This document shows, one piece after another, positions 16,411 through 24,262 of a stretch of DNA of 64,000 nt. The position numbers were made by a program, and so were the translations under genes. The stretch is from Candidatus Vecturithrix granuli. Its GTDB lineage: Bacteria; Moduliflexota; Moduliflexia; Moduliflexales; Moduliflexaceae. The stretch's first letter is position 1. Each line of letters opens with the position of its first letter. The notes under the pieces are model-generated. The model saw only the letters and a program-made list of their open reading frames with translations, was not told where the DNA came from and made no database searches. Location: positions 384,096 through 448,095 of the forward strand of contig DF820467.1 in NCBI GenBank assembly GCA_000739535.1, read 5' to 3'.

Positions 16411-17235
16411 TTATGCCATGCCATAAGTATTGGGAATAAAATAGATTTCGTTGACGACATCTTTAACTCCCGGAACCTGCCGGGCAACTGCCTCGCAGCG
16501 CTGAATATCATCGGAAGTAATAGTTGAACCTCGTAACGTAACCACGCCATTCTGAACCTGAGCTTCCAGGAATTGGATCGGAATTTTTTCTTCATAGGCA
16601 ATATGCGTCATGATCTCCTGCCCTAAACACAGATCCGCCAGCTTTTTCGCCGTCTCCTCTTGCTGGTGCAATGTTCCCAGGAGGTCGAGAGATGCTTTGA
16701 TCACATTGACAGCCTGTTCAACAGAATAGGTTTGAGTATTCAGAATCAAATCGTACAACGAAGAATCCTCCCAGTTGACATGGAAAAAGAATTTGTGAAA
16801 GCCCGTGCGTCCGGAATCGCTATGACGGATGATTTGTTCGGCAAGTTTATCATTGTAGTTATAGCGTGTTTTAATGCGCTCGATCCGCAGTTCTGTCGGC
16901 GCCACAATACATACATGCAATGCCCCTGGCACATCTTTCAATAAAACCTGCCCGCCTCGTCCAATAATGATGGTGTTTCCTTTTCTGGCAAATTCATAAA
17001 TCGCGGTTTTCATGAAGTGAAGGTAACGGTCTTTATCGGATGAAAAAATATCCCAAAACGCAGGTTTTTTTTCATCAAATTTCTCAACGTGCTCTTCGGG
17101 AATCCCATATTCGCTCACCAGGATTTCTTCGATCTTGGCTTTATCTAAATACTCAAAATGAAGTTCTTCTTTGAGCATTTTGGCAATAATTGTGCCTAAA
17201 CTCCCGGATTGGCGCGAAATTGTGATAACGGCCAT
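16411..17235 (-). CDS. Cytidylate kinase-like protein with C-terminal BON domain
   Basis: The first ~190 residues match the cytidylate-kinase-like family: MAVITISRQSGSLGTIIAKML (1-21) with a degenerate P-loop-type turn, and later NTIIIGRGGQVLL and RIERIKTRYN. Members are often of unknown substrate. A BON domain follows (about 205-266; VQNGVVTLRGSTITSDD, VPGVKDVVNEI), a small alpha/beta fold that binds ligands or membranes in exported proteins. No signal peptide is present, so the fusion is cytoplasmic. The pairing may sense a small molecule (inference). Confidence 0.85.
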   Translation of the reverse strand: MAVITISRQSGSLGTIIAKMLKEELHFEYLDKAKIEEILVSEYGIPEEHVEKFDEKKPAFWDIFSSDKDRYLHFMKTAIYEFARKGNTIIIGRGGQVLLKDVPGALHVCIVAPTELRIERIKTRYNYNDKLAEQIIRHSDSGRTGFHKFFFHVNWEDSSLYDLILNTQTYSVEQAVNVIKASLDLLGTLHQQEETAKKLADLCLGQEIMTHIAYEEKIPIQFLEAQVQNGVVTLRGSTITSDDIQRCEAVARQVPGVKDVVNEIYFIPNTYGMA

Positions 17236-17490
17236 AAGCCCCTCCCCCTTTCCTTTTAAGGGTGAATATTGTACTCTTTTTTGACGAAAAATTTTTCGCC
17301 AGCGACACTTCGTACCCTCTCCATCAGTAATATAAGTTTCTGTAAATACTTTGTCAAGCCGAAATCCTTGTCATTTGCGGAAAGAGGTTTATTGAGAAAA
17401 AAACTTGATGTTTTAGATGGTTTGAGATTTGATGCCTTCATCGGAAGTTCACAAAGGCAGAATGACAGGATTTAAAGAGGAATATTCTTT

Positions 17491-18825
17491 ATGCGTGTGC
17501 CTCGCATTGATATTATCGGAGCAGGTATCAGCGGATTAGCGACCGCCTATTACCTTGCTCGCCATTTGAACCAGACGGAGAAAAAAGGAGAAATTCACGT
17601 TTGGGAAAAAGACGGGAATCCAGGGGGATTAGCTGGAACATTTAGCACACAAGATTTCACGGTTGAAAAATTTTATCATCATATTTTTCGCCGTGATCGC
17701 GCTCTTCAGGAATTACTATCGGAGTTAGGATTGGCCGGAGAGATTGTCTGGCGTCCTGCAGCAACCGGGGCTTATTATTTTCAACAGCCTTACAAATTAG
17801 CTTCTCCAATTGATCTCCTGCGTTTCAAGCCGCTCCCGTTTGTTGACCGTTTGCGACTTGGTTGGTTGGCGCTTCACGCTCGAACCATAAAAAATTGGCA
17901 AAGTCTGGACGACATCTCTGCCAAAGAATACATTCACAAGGTAGCTGGGGCCAATGTCTATCGAGTGGTCTGGCAGCCCTTATTCCACGGTAAATTCGGA
18001 TCTTATGCCGACGAAGTTTCCGCGGCCTGGCTCTGGTCTAAGTTGGTTGATCGCGGCGGGTCGCGTAACGCCCAGGGGCATGAAGTACTTGGATATGTAC
18101 GCGGCGGGCTGGGACAATTGTTTCAGGCGCTGGTTAAGTGGCTTCGCAACTCTGGTCATTATGTCCACCTGGGGCAGGCTGTCCGTTGCCTTGAAGGACC
18201 AGAAGAGCGATTGACCTCAATCGTCACAGAGGAAGGCGCCTTTGCTGCCGATGTGATTGTCGGCTGCGCCCAGTTACCTGAGTTAGCTGATCTTTTGCCA
18301 CAAACAGTAGAAACTTACCGCCAGGAGTTACGGAAAATCAATTTTCTGGCGAATGTCTGTCTGGTCCTGACGCTCAATCGTTCTCTGTCTGACTTTTATT
18401 GGACTAACGTCACCGAGGGGAATGCGCCTTTTGTCGGGATTATTGAGCAAACCAATTGGGCAGAACCGGAAGATTTCAATCGAAAGCACGTGGTCTATCT
18501 TTCCGCCTATGTCAATCCCGCAGACCCGCGTTTACAGATGGACGCCCAACAATTGCTCGCGTACTATCTGCCCTCGATTCAAAAATTGTTTCCGGAATTC
18601 ACGCTCAAATACGTCGAACATAATGCTACCTGGCAGGCGGCTTATGCGCAACCGATTGTGCATGTCGGTTACCGCCACAGTATTCCGGCAATTGCTTCGC
18701 CGCTTGCCAATTTCTTTGTGTGTACCATGGCGCAGATTTATCCGCACGATCGCCAACTTTCGAATGGCGTGGCCCTGGCGCGTCAAACCGCAGAAATCAT
18801 CATGCAGTGCATGTTTTCTGGTTGA
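17491..18825 (+). CDS. FAD-dependent NAD(P)-binding oxidoreductase (amine oxidase-like)
   Basis: The 444-residue protein begins with the Rossmann dinucleotide-binding motif GAGISG (10-15) and GDG-like WEKDGNPGGLAGTF, and belongs to the amine oxidase/phytoene desaturase/protoporphyrinogen oxidase-like superfamily. The middle (RRDRALQELLSELGL, FYHHIF) resembles enzymes found beside polysaccharide genes and related to UDP-galactopyranose mutase. A C-terminal FAD-contact segment is visible around ASPLANFFVCTMAQIYPHDRQLSNGV. Its position just after a glycosyltransferase cluster suggests it may modify a sugar or lipid carrier, but the substrate is unknown. Confidence 0.85.
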   Translation: MRVPRIDIIGAGISGLATAYYLARHLNQTEKKGEIHVWEKDGNPGGLAGTFSTQDFTVEKFYHHIFRRDRALQELLSELGLAGEIVWRPAATGAYYFQQPYKLASPIDLLRFKPLPFVDRLRLGWLALHARTIKNWQSLDDISAKEYIHKVAGANVYRVVWQPLFHGKFGSYADEVSAAWLWSKLVDRGGSRNAQGHEVLGYVRGGLGQLFQALVKWLRNSGHYVHLGQAVRCLEGPEERLTSIVTEEGAFAADVIVGCAQLPELADLLPQTVETYRQELRKINFLANVCLVLTLNRSLSDFYWTNVTEGNAPFVGIIEQTNWAEPEDFNRKHVVYLSAYVNPADPRLQMDAQQLLAYYLPSIQKLFPEFTLKYVEHNATWQAAYAQPIVHVGYRHSIPAIASPLANFFVCTMAQIYPHDRQLSNGVALARQTAEIIMQCMFSG

Positions 18826-18903
18826 CAATTTTCTCTGAGGATGAAACCGGAGTTTCAGGAGTGTATTATGAGCGTATTTTAATGGAAATGACGAATTCGT
18901 AAC

Positions 18904-18953
18904 TGCGGACAGCCGTATCCGCAGAGGAGCGCGACGGACAAGGCTGTCCGTCG
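18904..18953. repeat. Two GC-rich hairpins
   Basis: The gap between two plus-strand genes holds tgcggacagccgtatccgca (18904-18923) and a second hairpin built on cggacaaggctgtccg (18935-18950), inside the arms cga and tcg. They resemble the 'gtccgacaagg' elements in the Bat-like operon. Confidence 0.6.
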
Positions 18954-18970
18954 GTACAGATATGTTCAAA

Positions 18971-19016
18971 GGAGTGTCAAAGTTTGTCCGCTGTCAAAGC
19001 AGAGCTTTGACACTCC
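18971..19016. repeat. Palindromic repeat, tgtcaaag family (copy 1)
   Basis: Arms ggagtgtcaaag (18971-18982) and ctttgacactcc (19005-19016) pair perfectly around a loop holding gctgtcaaagcagag. It lies upstream of the alpha/beta hydrolase. Further copies are at 21071-21120, 26787-26837, 30659-30726 and 33481-33528. Confidence 0.85.
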
Positions 19017-19036
19017 GGCAAAATAAGGAGGTCAAG

Positions 19037-19897
19037 ATGAAAATCAGAGGTGTTGTGATGTTTGCAGGACTATTGTTTGTGATGAGTATGCTCTCTACGC
19101 CTGTTCAGGCCGAAGAATATCAAGAATACCAGGTTACGCTGGCACAAGGCATTCAAGGCATCGTAATCGAGCCGCGAGTCGAAGGGCAGGTTCCGGCAGT
19201 GCTTTTATTGCACGGCTTTGCCAGTCAGAAAGATGAAGTCGGCGATATGTATAAACGTCTGGCAGCAGCGTTAGGAACCCAGGGAATCGCATCGTTGCGG
19301 ATCGATTTTCGCGGTTGGGGTGAAAGTGCCGGGCAGATGGTAGAAAGCAGCATTCAGGGTCAGGTAGAGGATGCTGCCTCAGCCTATCAGTATCTTACGC
19401 AATTGAAGTTTGTTGATCCGGCGCGGATCGGCGTGGTTGGGTTTAGTTTGGGAGGAGGAATTGCGATTGTCTCGGCCGCTCAACATCCAGAATGGTACGC
19501 CTCGATGGCCGTCTGGTCCTCAGTCGGCGATTTTCATGCGGATTTTCTGGCATCCTTAGGGCAGGAAAATTTTGAAAAAGCTGAACAGGATGGACAGGTA
19601 ACGATTGATTTAGGCTGGCGTGAAGTCACGTTAGGATCGGAATTTTTCAAGAGTCTGAAGCTCTATGAATTAAAGCAAGAAATCAGCAAGTATGCCGGGG
19701 CCTTTTTAGCCATTGCCGGCACCGAAGATTTTTCGGTCGCTTATGTTGACGGTTATTTAGAAGCGATACAAGGTTCTCCCAAAGAAAAATTTGTGATTGA
19801 AGGGACTGATCATATATTTGGCGTGTTAGGAGAAGATCAAACAATCGCTAACAGCGTAATTGAGAAAACCGTGCAATGGTTTAAAGAAACCTTGTAA
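19037..19897 (+). CDS. Secreted alpha/beta hydrolase
   Basis: The ATG at 19037 has a strong site (aaggaggtcaag); an upstream in-frame start lies in the repeat and is unlikely. The 287-residue protein has a signal peptide (1-25, ending PVQA). The hydrolase signature follows: LLLHGF (57-62) near the oxyanion hole, the nucleophile in GFSLGG (Ser137), a likely acid in GTEDFS (Asp231), and a likely catalytic histidine in TDHIFG (His259). The family includes esterases and acyl hydrolases such as BAAT-like enzymes. The substrate is unknown; the protein is probably periplasmic. Confidence 0.9.
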   Translation: MKIRGVVMFAGLLFVMSMLSTPVQAEEYQEYQVTLAQGIQGIVIEPRVEGQVPAVLLLHGFASQKDEVGDMYKRLAAALGTQGIASLRIDFRGWGESAGQMVESSIQGQVEDAASAYQYLTQLKFVDPARIGVVGFSLGGGIAIVSAAQHPEWYASMAVWSSVGDFHADFLASLGQENFEKAEQDGQVTIDLGWREVTLGSEFFKSLKLYELKQEISKYAGAFLAIAGTEDFSVAYVDGYLEAIQGSPKEKFVIEGTDHIFGVLGEDQTIANSVIEKTVQWFKETL

Positions 19898-19901
19898 TAC
19901 A

Positions 19902-19934
19902 AAAAACCGGGTTTCTTCAAGAAACCCGGTTTTT
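19902..19934. terminator. Terminator-like hairpin (aaaaaccggg variant)
   Basis: Arms aaaaaccgggtttc (19902-19915) and gaaacccggttttt (19921-19934) pair around ttcaa. It lies just after the hydrolase stop, and the site of the next gene (taggag) begins directly after the T-run. It thus separates two co-oriented genes. Confidence 0.85.
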
Positions 19935-19942
19935 AGGAGAAA

Positions 19943-20914
19943 ATGAAAAAGGAAAGAGCTATGTCGCAGTTTGATGTGATCGGGGTAGGAGTAAATGTGG
20001 TTGATATTCTGGTGCAGCTTCCCTCACGCGTAGAGATAGGAGGAAAGCAAAAGGTAGAGCACCTGACGATTCAGGGCGGAGGCCCGGCTGGTACCGGAAG
20101 TTGCGTCTGCGCCGCCCTGGGATGGCGTACAGCATTTGTGACACAGTTTGGAGACAACATGCTGAGTCAGGTTGCTCGGTTGGAATTTGAAACTCGCGGG
20201 ATATTACCCGATCTGTTTCTTGAGAACCCTCAGGCGCGACCGTGCGCAGCGAATGTCCACATTGACCCTCATACCGCTGAACGCACAATTTTTTTCACCA
20301 GGGATGGCTATCAATACCTGAGACCCGCAGATTTGCCGGCAGAGATTATGAAAACAGCCAGGATCTTGCTGGTTGACGGCTATGAACCTGAGGCTGCACA
20401 AGCGTCTTTGGAGGCCATTCAAGGAACTCCGTGTCGCTCTGTGCTTGATGTCGAACAGGGCGATGTGGATGAATTGTTGCGACTCATTGCGCTTGCTACA
20501 GATGCTATTCTTCCAATGGCAACCGCTCGCATACTAACAGGAAAAAATTCACCAGAAGATGTCCTGCGGGCATTGTCCCGGGAAACAAGTGGGCAGCTTG
20601 TCGTGACCGAAGGCACCCTGGGAAGTTGGGCGTTGACGCCGGAAGGTATCATTCACCAACCCGCGTTTCAGGTCACTGCCATTGATACGACCGGATGCGG
20701 CGATGTCTTTCATGGTGCGTATGCTGCTGGAATATTAGCCGAGATGCCGCTTGCCGTCCGTCTGGAATTTTCAGCATGGCTTGCTTCGCTGACCGCTTGT
20801 TTTGTTGGAGGGAGAACAGGAATTCCGCGTCAGAAGGAACTGGCATCTTTGGATCAGAGTCGGTTAAGCTCTGCGTTGAAGCAGTACGTCAGCCAATTTT
20901 CGCAGAGAGCATGA
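19943..20914 (+). CDS. PfkB family carbohydrate kinase
   Basis: The 323-residue protein (start 19943 with taggag; ATG at 19961 is an alternative) has the two PfkB signatures: the N-terminal glycine motif IQGGGPAGTGSCVCAALGW and the C-terminal DTTGCGDVFHGAYAAG, whose aspartate in GCGD is the catalytic base. PfkB kinases phosphorylate sugars, nucleosides or related small molecules. A second, more distant PfkB gene lies at 47209-48081. The substrate cannot be assigned. Confidence 0.92.
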   Translation: MKKERAMSQFDVIGVGVNVVDILVQLPSRVEIGGKQKVEHLTIQGGGPAGTGSCVCAALGWRTAFVTQFGDNMLSQVARLEFETRGILPDLFLENPQARPCAANVHIDPHTAERTIFFTRDGYQYLRPADLPAEIMKTARILLVDGYEPEAAQASLEAIQGTPCRSVLDVEQGDVDELLRLIALATDAILPMATARILTGKNSPEDVLRALSRETSGQLVVTEGTLGSWALTPEGIIHQPAFQVTAIDTTGCGDVFHGAYAAGILAEMPLAVRLEFSAWLASLTACFVGGRTGIPRQKELASLDQSRLSSALKQYVSQFSQRA

Positions 20915-21070
20915 AAGGCATCATAAAAATCTTGACAATTGTGGAACATCGAAAAAGAGAACCTGATAAATTTTTTGCGTTAAATCGCATGACATCAAAT
21001 GTTATTTCTGTCAATTTTTCGTGATGAAGATTCTGTAAAATAGACTGTAACTAAAGTTTTTAGGAGACGT

Positions 21071-21120
21071 CAGGAATGTCAAAGTTCGCCTTTGACAGCG
21101 AAAGCAGAGCTTACGAGTGT
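21071..21120. repeat. Palindromic repeat, tgtcaaag family (copy 2)
   Basis: An imperfect copy, with gtcaaagttcgcctttgac followed by agcgaaagcagagctt, lies upstream of the NYN gene. The outer arms are degraded compared with the copy at 26787-26837. Confidence 0.7.
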
Positions 21121-21225
21121 TCTATCACCCGAAAAATGGCAGAAATTTTTCTTTAATTGTTAAACGTGTTAGGAACAGTTTCATTGAAACACCAGGAAAA
21201 ACACACAGAAAAGGTTAGTATTGAT

Positions 21226-22098
21226 ATGTTTAGTCGAGCACTACGCAGAGTAGGAGTGTATGTTGATGTAGCGAACCTGGCTATGAATGGCGGCTATGGA
21301 ATGCGCTATGATGTGTTACGCGAGTTTGCCTGTCGCGACAATGCTGAGCCAATCCGTCTCAATGCGTATGTCAGTTTTGACGCTGATCGGGCAGATGTTG
21401 ATTACGCTTATAAAGAAGGGCAGTATGGATTTTATTCATTATTGCGAGATTTTGGGTATAAAGTCATTCAAAAAAATGTACGCTGGTATGTGGATGAAAG
21501 TGGTAATCGTTTTGGAAAGGCGAATGCTGACCTGGATATGGCGGTTGACGCCCTGCTGCAATCGAAAAATATGGATCGGGTGTTGCTCGTGACCGGTGAC
21601 GGCGATTTTATCCGGGTCGTCCAGGCTTTGCAAAATAGCGGCTGTCGCGTCGAAGTCGTGGCATTTGAAAATGTTTCTTCAGATTTACGGCGCGAAGCCG
21701 ATTTATTTATTTCCGGCTACCTCATTCCGAATTTATTGCCGACCAATCCCACGCCGAATAAAGCGTTTTGGGGGAGTATCGGTTCGCGGATGCGCGGCGT
21801 GTGTTATAATCACACAGCAAAAGGTTATGGTTTCCTGCGAGCAATGAAAACGATTGCACCGGATTTGTGGAAAATTGATTCGCGCCAGAAAGAATCCCCC
21901 TATTACAGCGTCTTTTTTCACGATTCACAGTTACCAGCGGAGGTAAGTTTTGCAGAATTGCCGAGTCGCACTCTGATTTTTGAATTTGAGGTCGCCGAAG
22001 CCGATGGACATGAAAGCGGGATACAGGCTAAAAACATGCAGCTTGTTAGTCCTCAGCGTCGTCTGCAATCAAGTTATTATCACAACCAGAATAAATGA
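21226..22098 (+). CDS. NYN domain (LabA/DUF88) nuclease-like protein with cold-shock-like C-terminus
   Basis: I choose the ATG at 21226 (290 residues); the TTG 23 codons upstream is less likely. Residues 8-170 are a NYN domain of the PIN-like superfamily, with the acidic active site YVDVAN (12-17), DLDMAVDALL (102-111) and VTGDGDFIRVVQAL (122-135). NYN proteins are RNases or RNA-handling proteins. Residues ~187-275 look like a cold-shock/OB-type RNA-binding domain: RGVCYNHTAKGYGFLR, VFFHDSQL, LIFEFEV and QAKNMQLV follow the order of the cold-shock domain. An RNA-binding tail on a nuclease suggests RNA processing. Confidence in the second domain is moderate. Confidence 0.85.
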   Translation: MFSRALRRVGVYVDVANLAMNGGYGMRYDVLREFACRDNAEPIRLNAYVSFDADRADVDYAYKEGQYGFYSLLRDFGYKVIQKNVRWYVDESGNRFGKANADLDMAVDALLQSKNMDRVLLVTGDGDFIRVVQALQNSGCRVEVVAFENVSSDLRREADLFISGYLIPNLLPTNPTPNKAFWGSIGSRMRGVCYNHTAKGYGFLRAMKTIAPDLWKIDSRQKESPYYSVFFHDSQLPAEVSFAELPSRTLIFEFEVAEADGHESGIQAKNMQLVSPQRRLQSSYYHNQNK

Positions 22099-22104
22099 GA
22101 ATTG

Positions 22105-22158
22105 GGTTCGTAGTTCTCGCTTGAGTGAGTCTTCCGCCTGAAGGCGGAACTACGAACC
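22105..22158. terminator. Hairpin between convergent genes
   Basis: Outer arms ggttcgtagtt (22105-22115) and aactacgaacc (22148-22158) enclose a second stem, ttccgcct/aaggcggaa (22132-22149). It lies between the convergent NYN and MglA-like genes. It lacks long T-runs, so termination is likely but not certain. Confidence 0.6.
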
Positions 22159-22165
22159 GGTTTTG

Positions 22166-22837
22166 TTATTTCTGATGGGCTTTTTCACGGAGTCGTTCTT
22201 CAATCGTGCGACTTATCCGATCAAGATCGCCTAACTTTGCCAGATTGTATTTCTGTCCGAAGGATTCAATCATAGCGTGCAGCACCGCAATAAAACTTTC
22301 CAACACGCCGAAATCATACGGATCTATCGCGATGGATCCGTATGATGGCAGACTGCGAAAATTTAATTTCTGATCCAGGATATCAAGTGGCAGTACATGC
22401 GCCAAGTCGCGTTTATTGTATTGAAACACCAGAGGAATTGTGCGGATATTCATGCCTTTGAGCGACAAGTTCTGCGCGAGATTTTTTAAGCTGTGCAGAT
22501 TCTCTTGATGACGGGAGATTTCGGAGTCTGCGACGAATATGACCGCATCTGCGCCGGTCAACACCATTTTGCGAGTCGCATTGTATTTGACCTCGCCGGG
22601 TACCGTATAAATTTTTACCTGTAAGGTCATCCAATCAATTTTACCAAAATTCATGGGAAGCAGATCAAAAAATAAAGTACGATCGCCTTCTGTATCTAAT
22701 GAAAATAGATTCCTGGCTTTGAGAGGATCAAATCTATGGTGCAGCCACTGTAAACTGGTGGTCTTACCTCCAAAGGCAGGACCGTAATAGACAACTTTCG
22801 CAATAATTTCTCCGGTGTTATAATTAAACTGCGGCAT
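22166..22837 (-). CDS. MglA-like small GTPase
   Basis: With the ATG at 22837 the protein has 223 residues. It begins MPQFNYNTGEIIAKVVYYG, typical of MglA. The P-loop GPAFGGKT (19-26) and the nucleotide-specificity motif NKRD (in QYNKRDLAH) are intact. The PGEVKYNATRKMVL part matches the switch II region of MglA rather than Ras. In myxobacteria MglA sets cell polarity and drives gliding; relatives elsewhere act in polarity or unknown processes. No MglB-like (roadblock) partner gene is adjacent, which is unusual. Confidence 0.9.
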   Translation of the reverse strand: MPQFNYNTGEIIAKVVYYGPAFGGKTTSLQWLHHRFDPLKARNLFSLDTEGDRTLFFDLLPMNFGKIDWMTLQVKIYTVPGEVKYNATRKMVLTGADAVIFVADSEISRHQENLHSLKNLAQNLSLKGMNIRTIPLVFQYNKRDLAHVLPLDILDQKLNFRSLPSYGSIAIDPYDFGVLESFIAVLHAMIESFGQKYNLAKLGDLDRISRTIEERLREKAHQK

Positions 22838-23005
22838 AATTATTATATCCCTTGAATGCTCTTTCACCATTTTTCGTGTCCACAATGAAAGTCAATATCA
22901 TCCTGAGTACTACATGCAATTACCCCTGAATTTGTCAAGAGAAGTTCACGAAAAACGGTGTTTCCTCTCGAAATTCTAAACTCTTCAGGAAAAGATATTT
23001 TTCCC

Positions 23006-23033
23006 TTGACATTCAGGTCTCTTCTTCTATGAT
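23006..23033 (+). promoter_or_regulatory. Likely sigma-70 promoter of the TRAP-TAXI genes
   Basis: TTGACA (23006-23011) and TATGAT (23028-23033) are separated by 16 bases. The first matches the consensus fully and the second in five of six positions. The binding-protein gene starts ~170 bases downstream, leaving a long untranslated leader. Confidence 0.45.
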
Positions 23034-23206
23034 ATGCTTGTATTTTTGCAGCTTCTAATCACTATCAACAGGTATATGTCAATCTCTTTGCTAAAATTTC
23101 CTTCCTTTGAGCAATGAAATTTTTATGAGATCAGTGAGGTTTGGGGAAGATTAGGAAAGATATTGCACATAGCACTCCTTTCTTTTCAAAATAAGAGGTG
23201 AAGGTT

Positions 23207-24190
23207 ATGAAAAAGTTGCTTTTTGGCGGGGTTCTGATGGCATTGGTTGTCGTAATCTGTGTTGGAAACAGTTTTGCTCAACGTCCTGATCAACTCAAAT
23301 TTGTGTCTGGCCCTCCGGGAGGTACCTGGTTTTCGCTGGGAGGTACAATTTCTGACATTATGACGAAACAAGTTATTCCCACAACGTCTTCAACTGGCGG
23401 CGGGGTCAGTAATGTGGTCAATATCCATCAGGGCAAAGCTGATCTTGGCCTTTCGGCAGCGCTTCTGGGGATGCCTGCAAAAAAAGGGGAAGAGCCGTTT
23501 AAATCTCCCCTGCCGAATACCTATTGTTTAGCGAACCTGTATAAACAGTATTTCTATTTTATCATCCGAGCCGATTATGCACAAAAACATGACATCAAGA
23601 CATTGGCGGATGTTTTTGATAAAAAACTCCCGATCCGAGTGGCTTCTTTAGCTCCAGGCACCGTGAGTGAATTTGCGGTTCGCCATGCTTTTAAGGCCGC
23701 CGGATCATCCTATGATGATATTAAGGCGTTGGGAGGCAAGATTGAATTCGCCTCCTATGAAGATGGAGCGAATCTGCTGGCTGATAACCATATTGACGCC
23801 TTTGTGTTTACGGTGTCCAGTCCGGCCTCAATCATTCTGCAGATTGAAACCCAGTTAGATATTCTGATTCTTCCGACGGATCAGAAAATTCTGGACAAAA
23901 TGAAGGCCGATTGGGGCACTGCAACTCATATCATCCCCAAAGGCACCTATAAATGTGCAACGGAAGATATTCCCGTGATTGGAGATTATACGAACCTCCT
24001 GATTCGTGGGGATTTGCCTGAAGATCTGGTCTATGAGATGACCAAAGCCCTGTTTGAAAATAAAGAAACGCTGGTACAATCCATCAGTGCGCTCGAAGAA
24101 CTCAACCCGAAGGATGGATCGTCAGATACAGTCTTCCCAATTCACCCCGGCGCGGCAAAATATTACAAAGAAGTTGGTGTGTTGCCATAA
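23207..24190 (+). CDS. TRAP transporter substrate-binding protein, TAXI family
   Basis: The ATG at 23207 follows gaggtgaagg; 327 residues. A signal peptide (1-25, ending NSFAQ) precedes a TAXI-family fold with KFVSGPPGGTWFSLGGTI near the start and TGGGVSNVVNIHQGKADLGLS. This protein captures a substrate in the periplasm and delivers it to the fused permease encoded 72 bases downstream. TAXI substrates are mostly unknown but include glutamate or aromatic acids in some cases. Confidence 0.95.
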   Translation: MKKLLFGGVLMALVVVICVGNSFAQRPDQLKFVSGPPGGTWFSLGGTISDIMTKQVIPTTSSTGGGVSNVVNIHQGKADLGLSAALLGMPAKKGEEPFKSPLPNTYCLANLYKQYFYFIIRADYAQKHDIKTLADVFDKKLPIRVASLAPGTVSEFAVRHAFKAAGSSYDDIKALGGKIEFASYEDGANLLADNHIDAFVFTVSSPASIILQIETQLDILILPTDQKILDKMKADWGTATHIIPKGTYKCATEDIPVIGDYTNLLIRGDLPEDLVYEMTKALFENKETLVQSISALEELNPKDGSSDTVFPIHPGAAKYYKEVGVLP

Positions 24191-24205
24191 ATACCATGAA
24201 CCTGT

Positions 24206-24238
24206 GGTTGTTTCGGGAATGGGATTCCCGAAACAACC
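24206..24238. repeat. Perfect hairpin between binding protein and permease genes
   Basis: Arms ggttgtttcgggaat (24206-24220) and attcccgaaacaacc (24224-24238) form a 15-bp stem with a 3-base loop and no T-run. In this position it may protect the upstream mRNA so that the binding protein is made in excess over the permease. Confidence 0.75.
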
Positions 24239-24262
24239 TGACGAATACAGAGGAATCGAATT

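Noticed and set aside
20695..21024. A 109-residue frame overlapping the PfkB gene end
   Set aside because: It overlaps the conserved PfkB C-terminus in another frame and has no family features.
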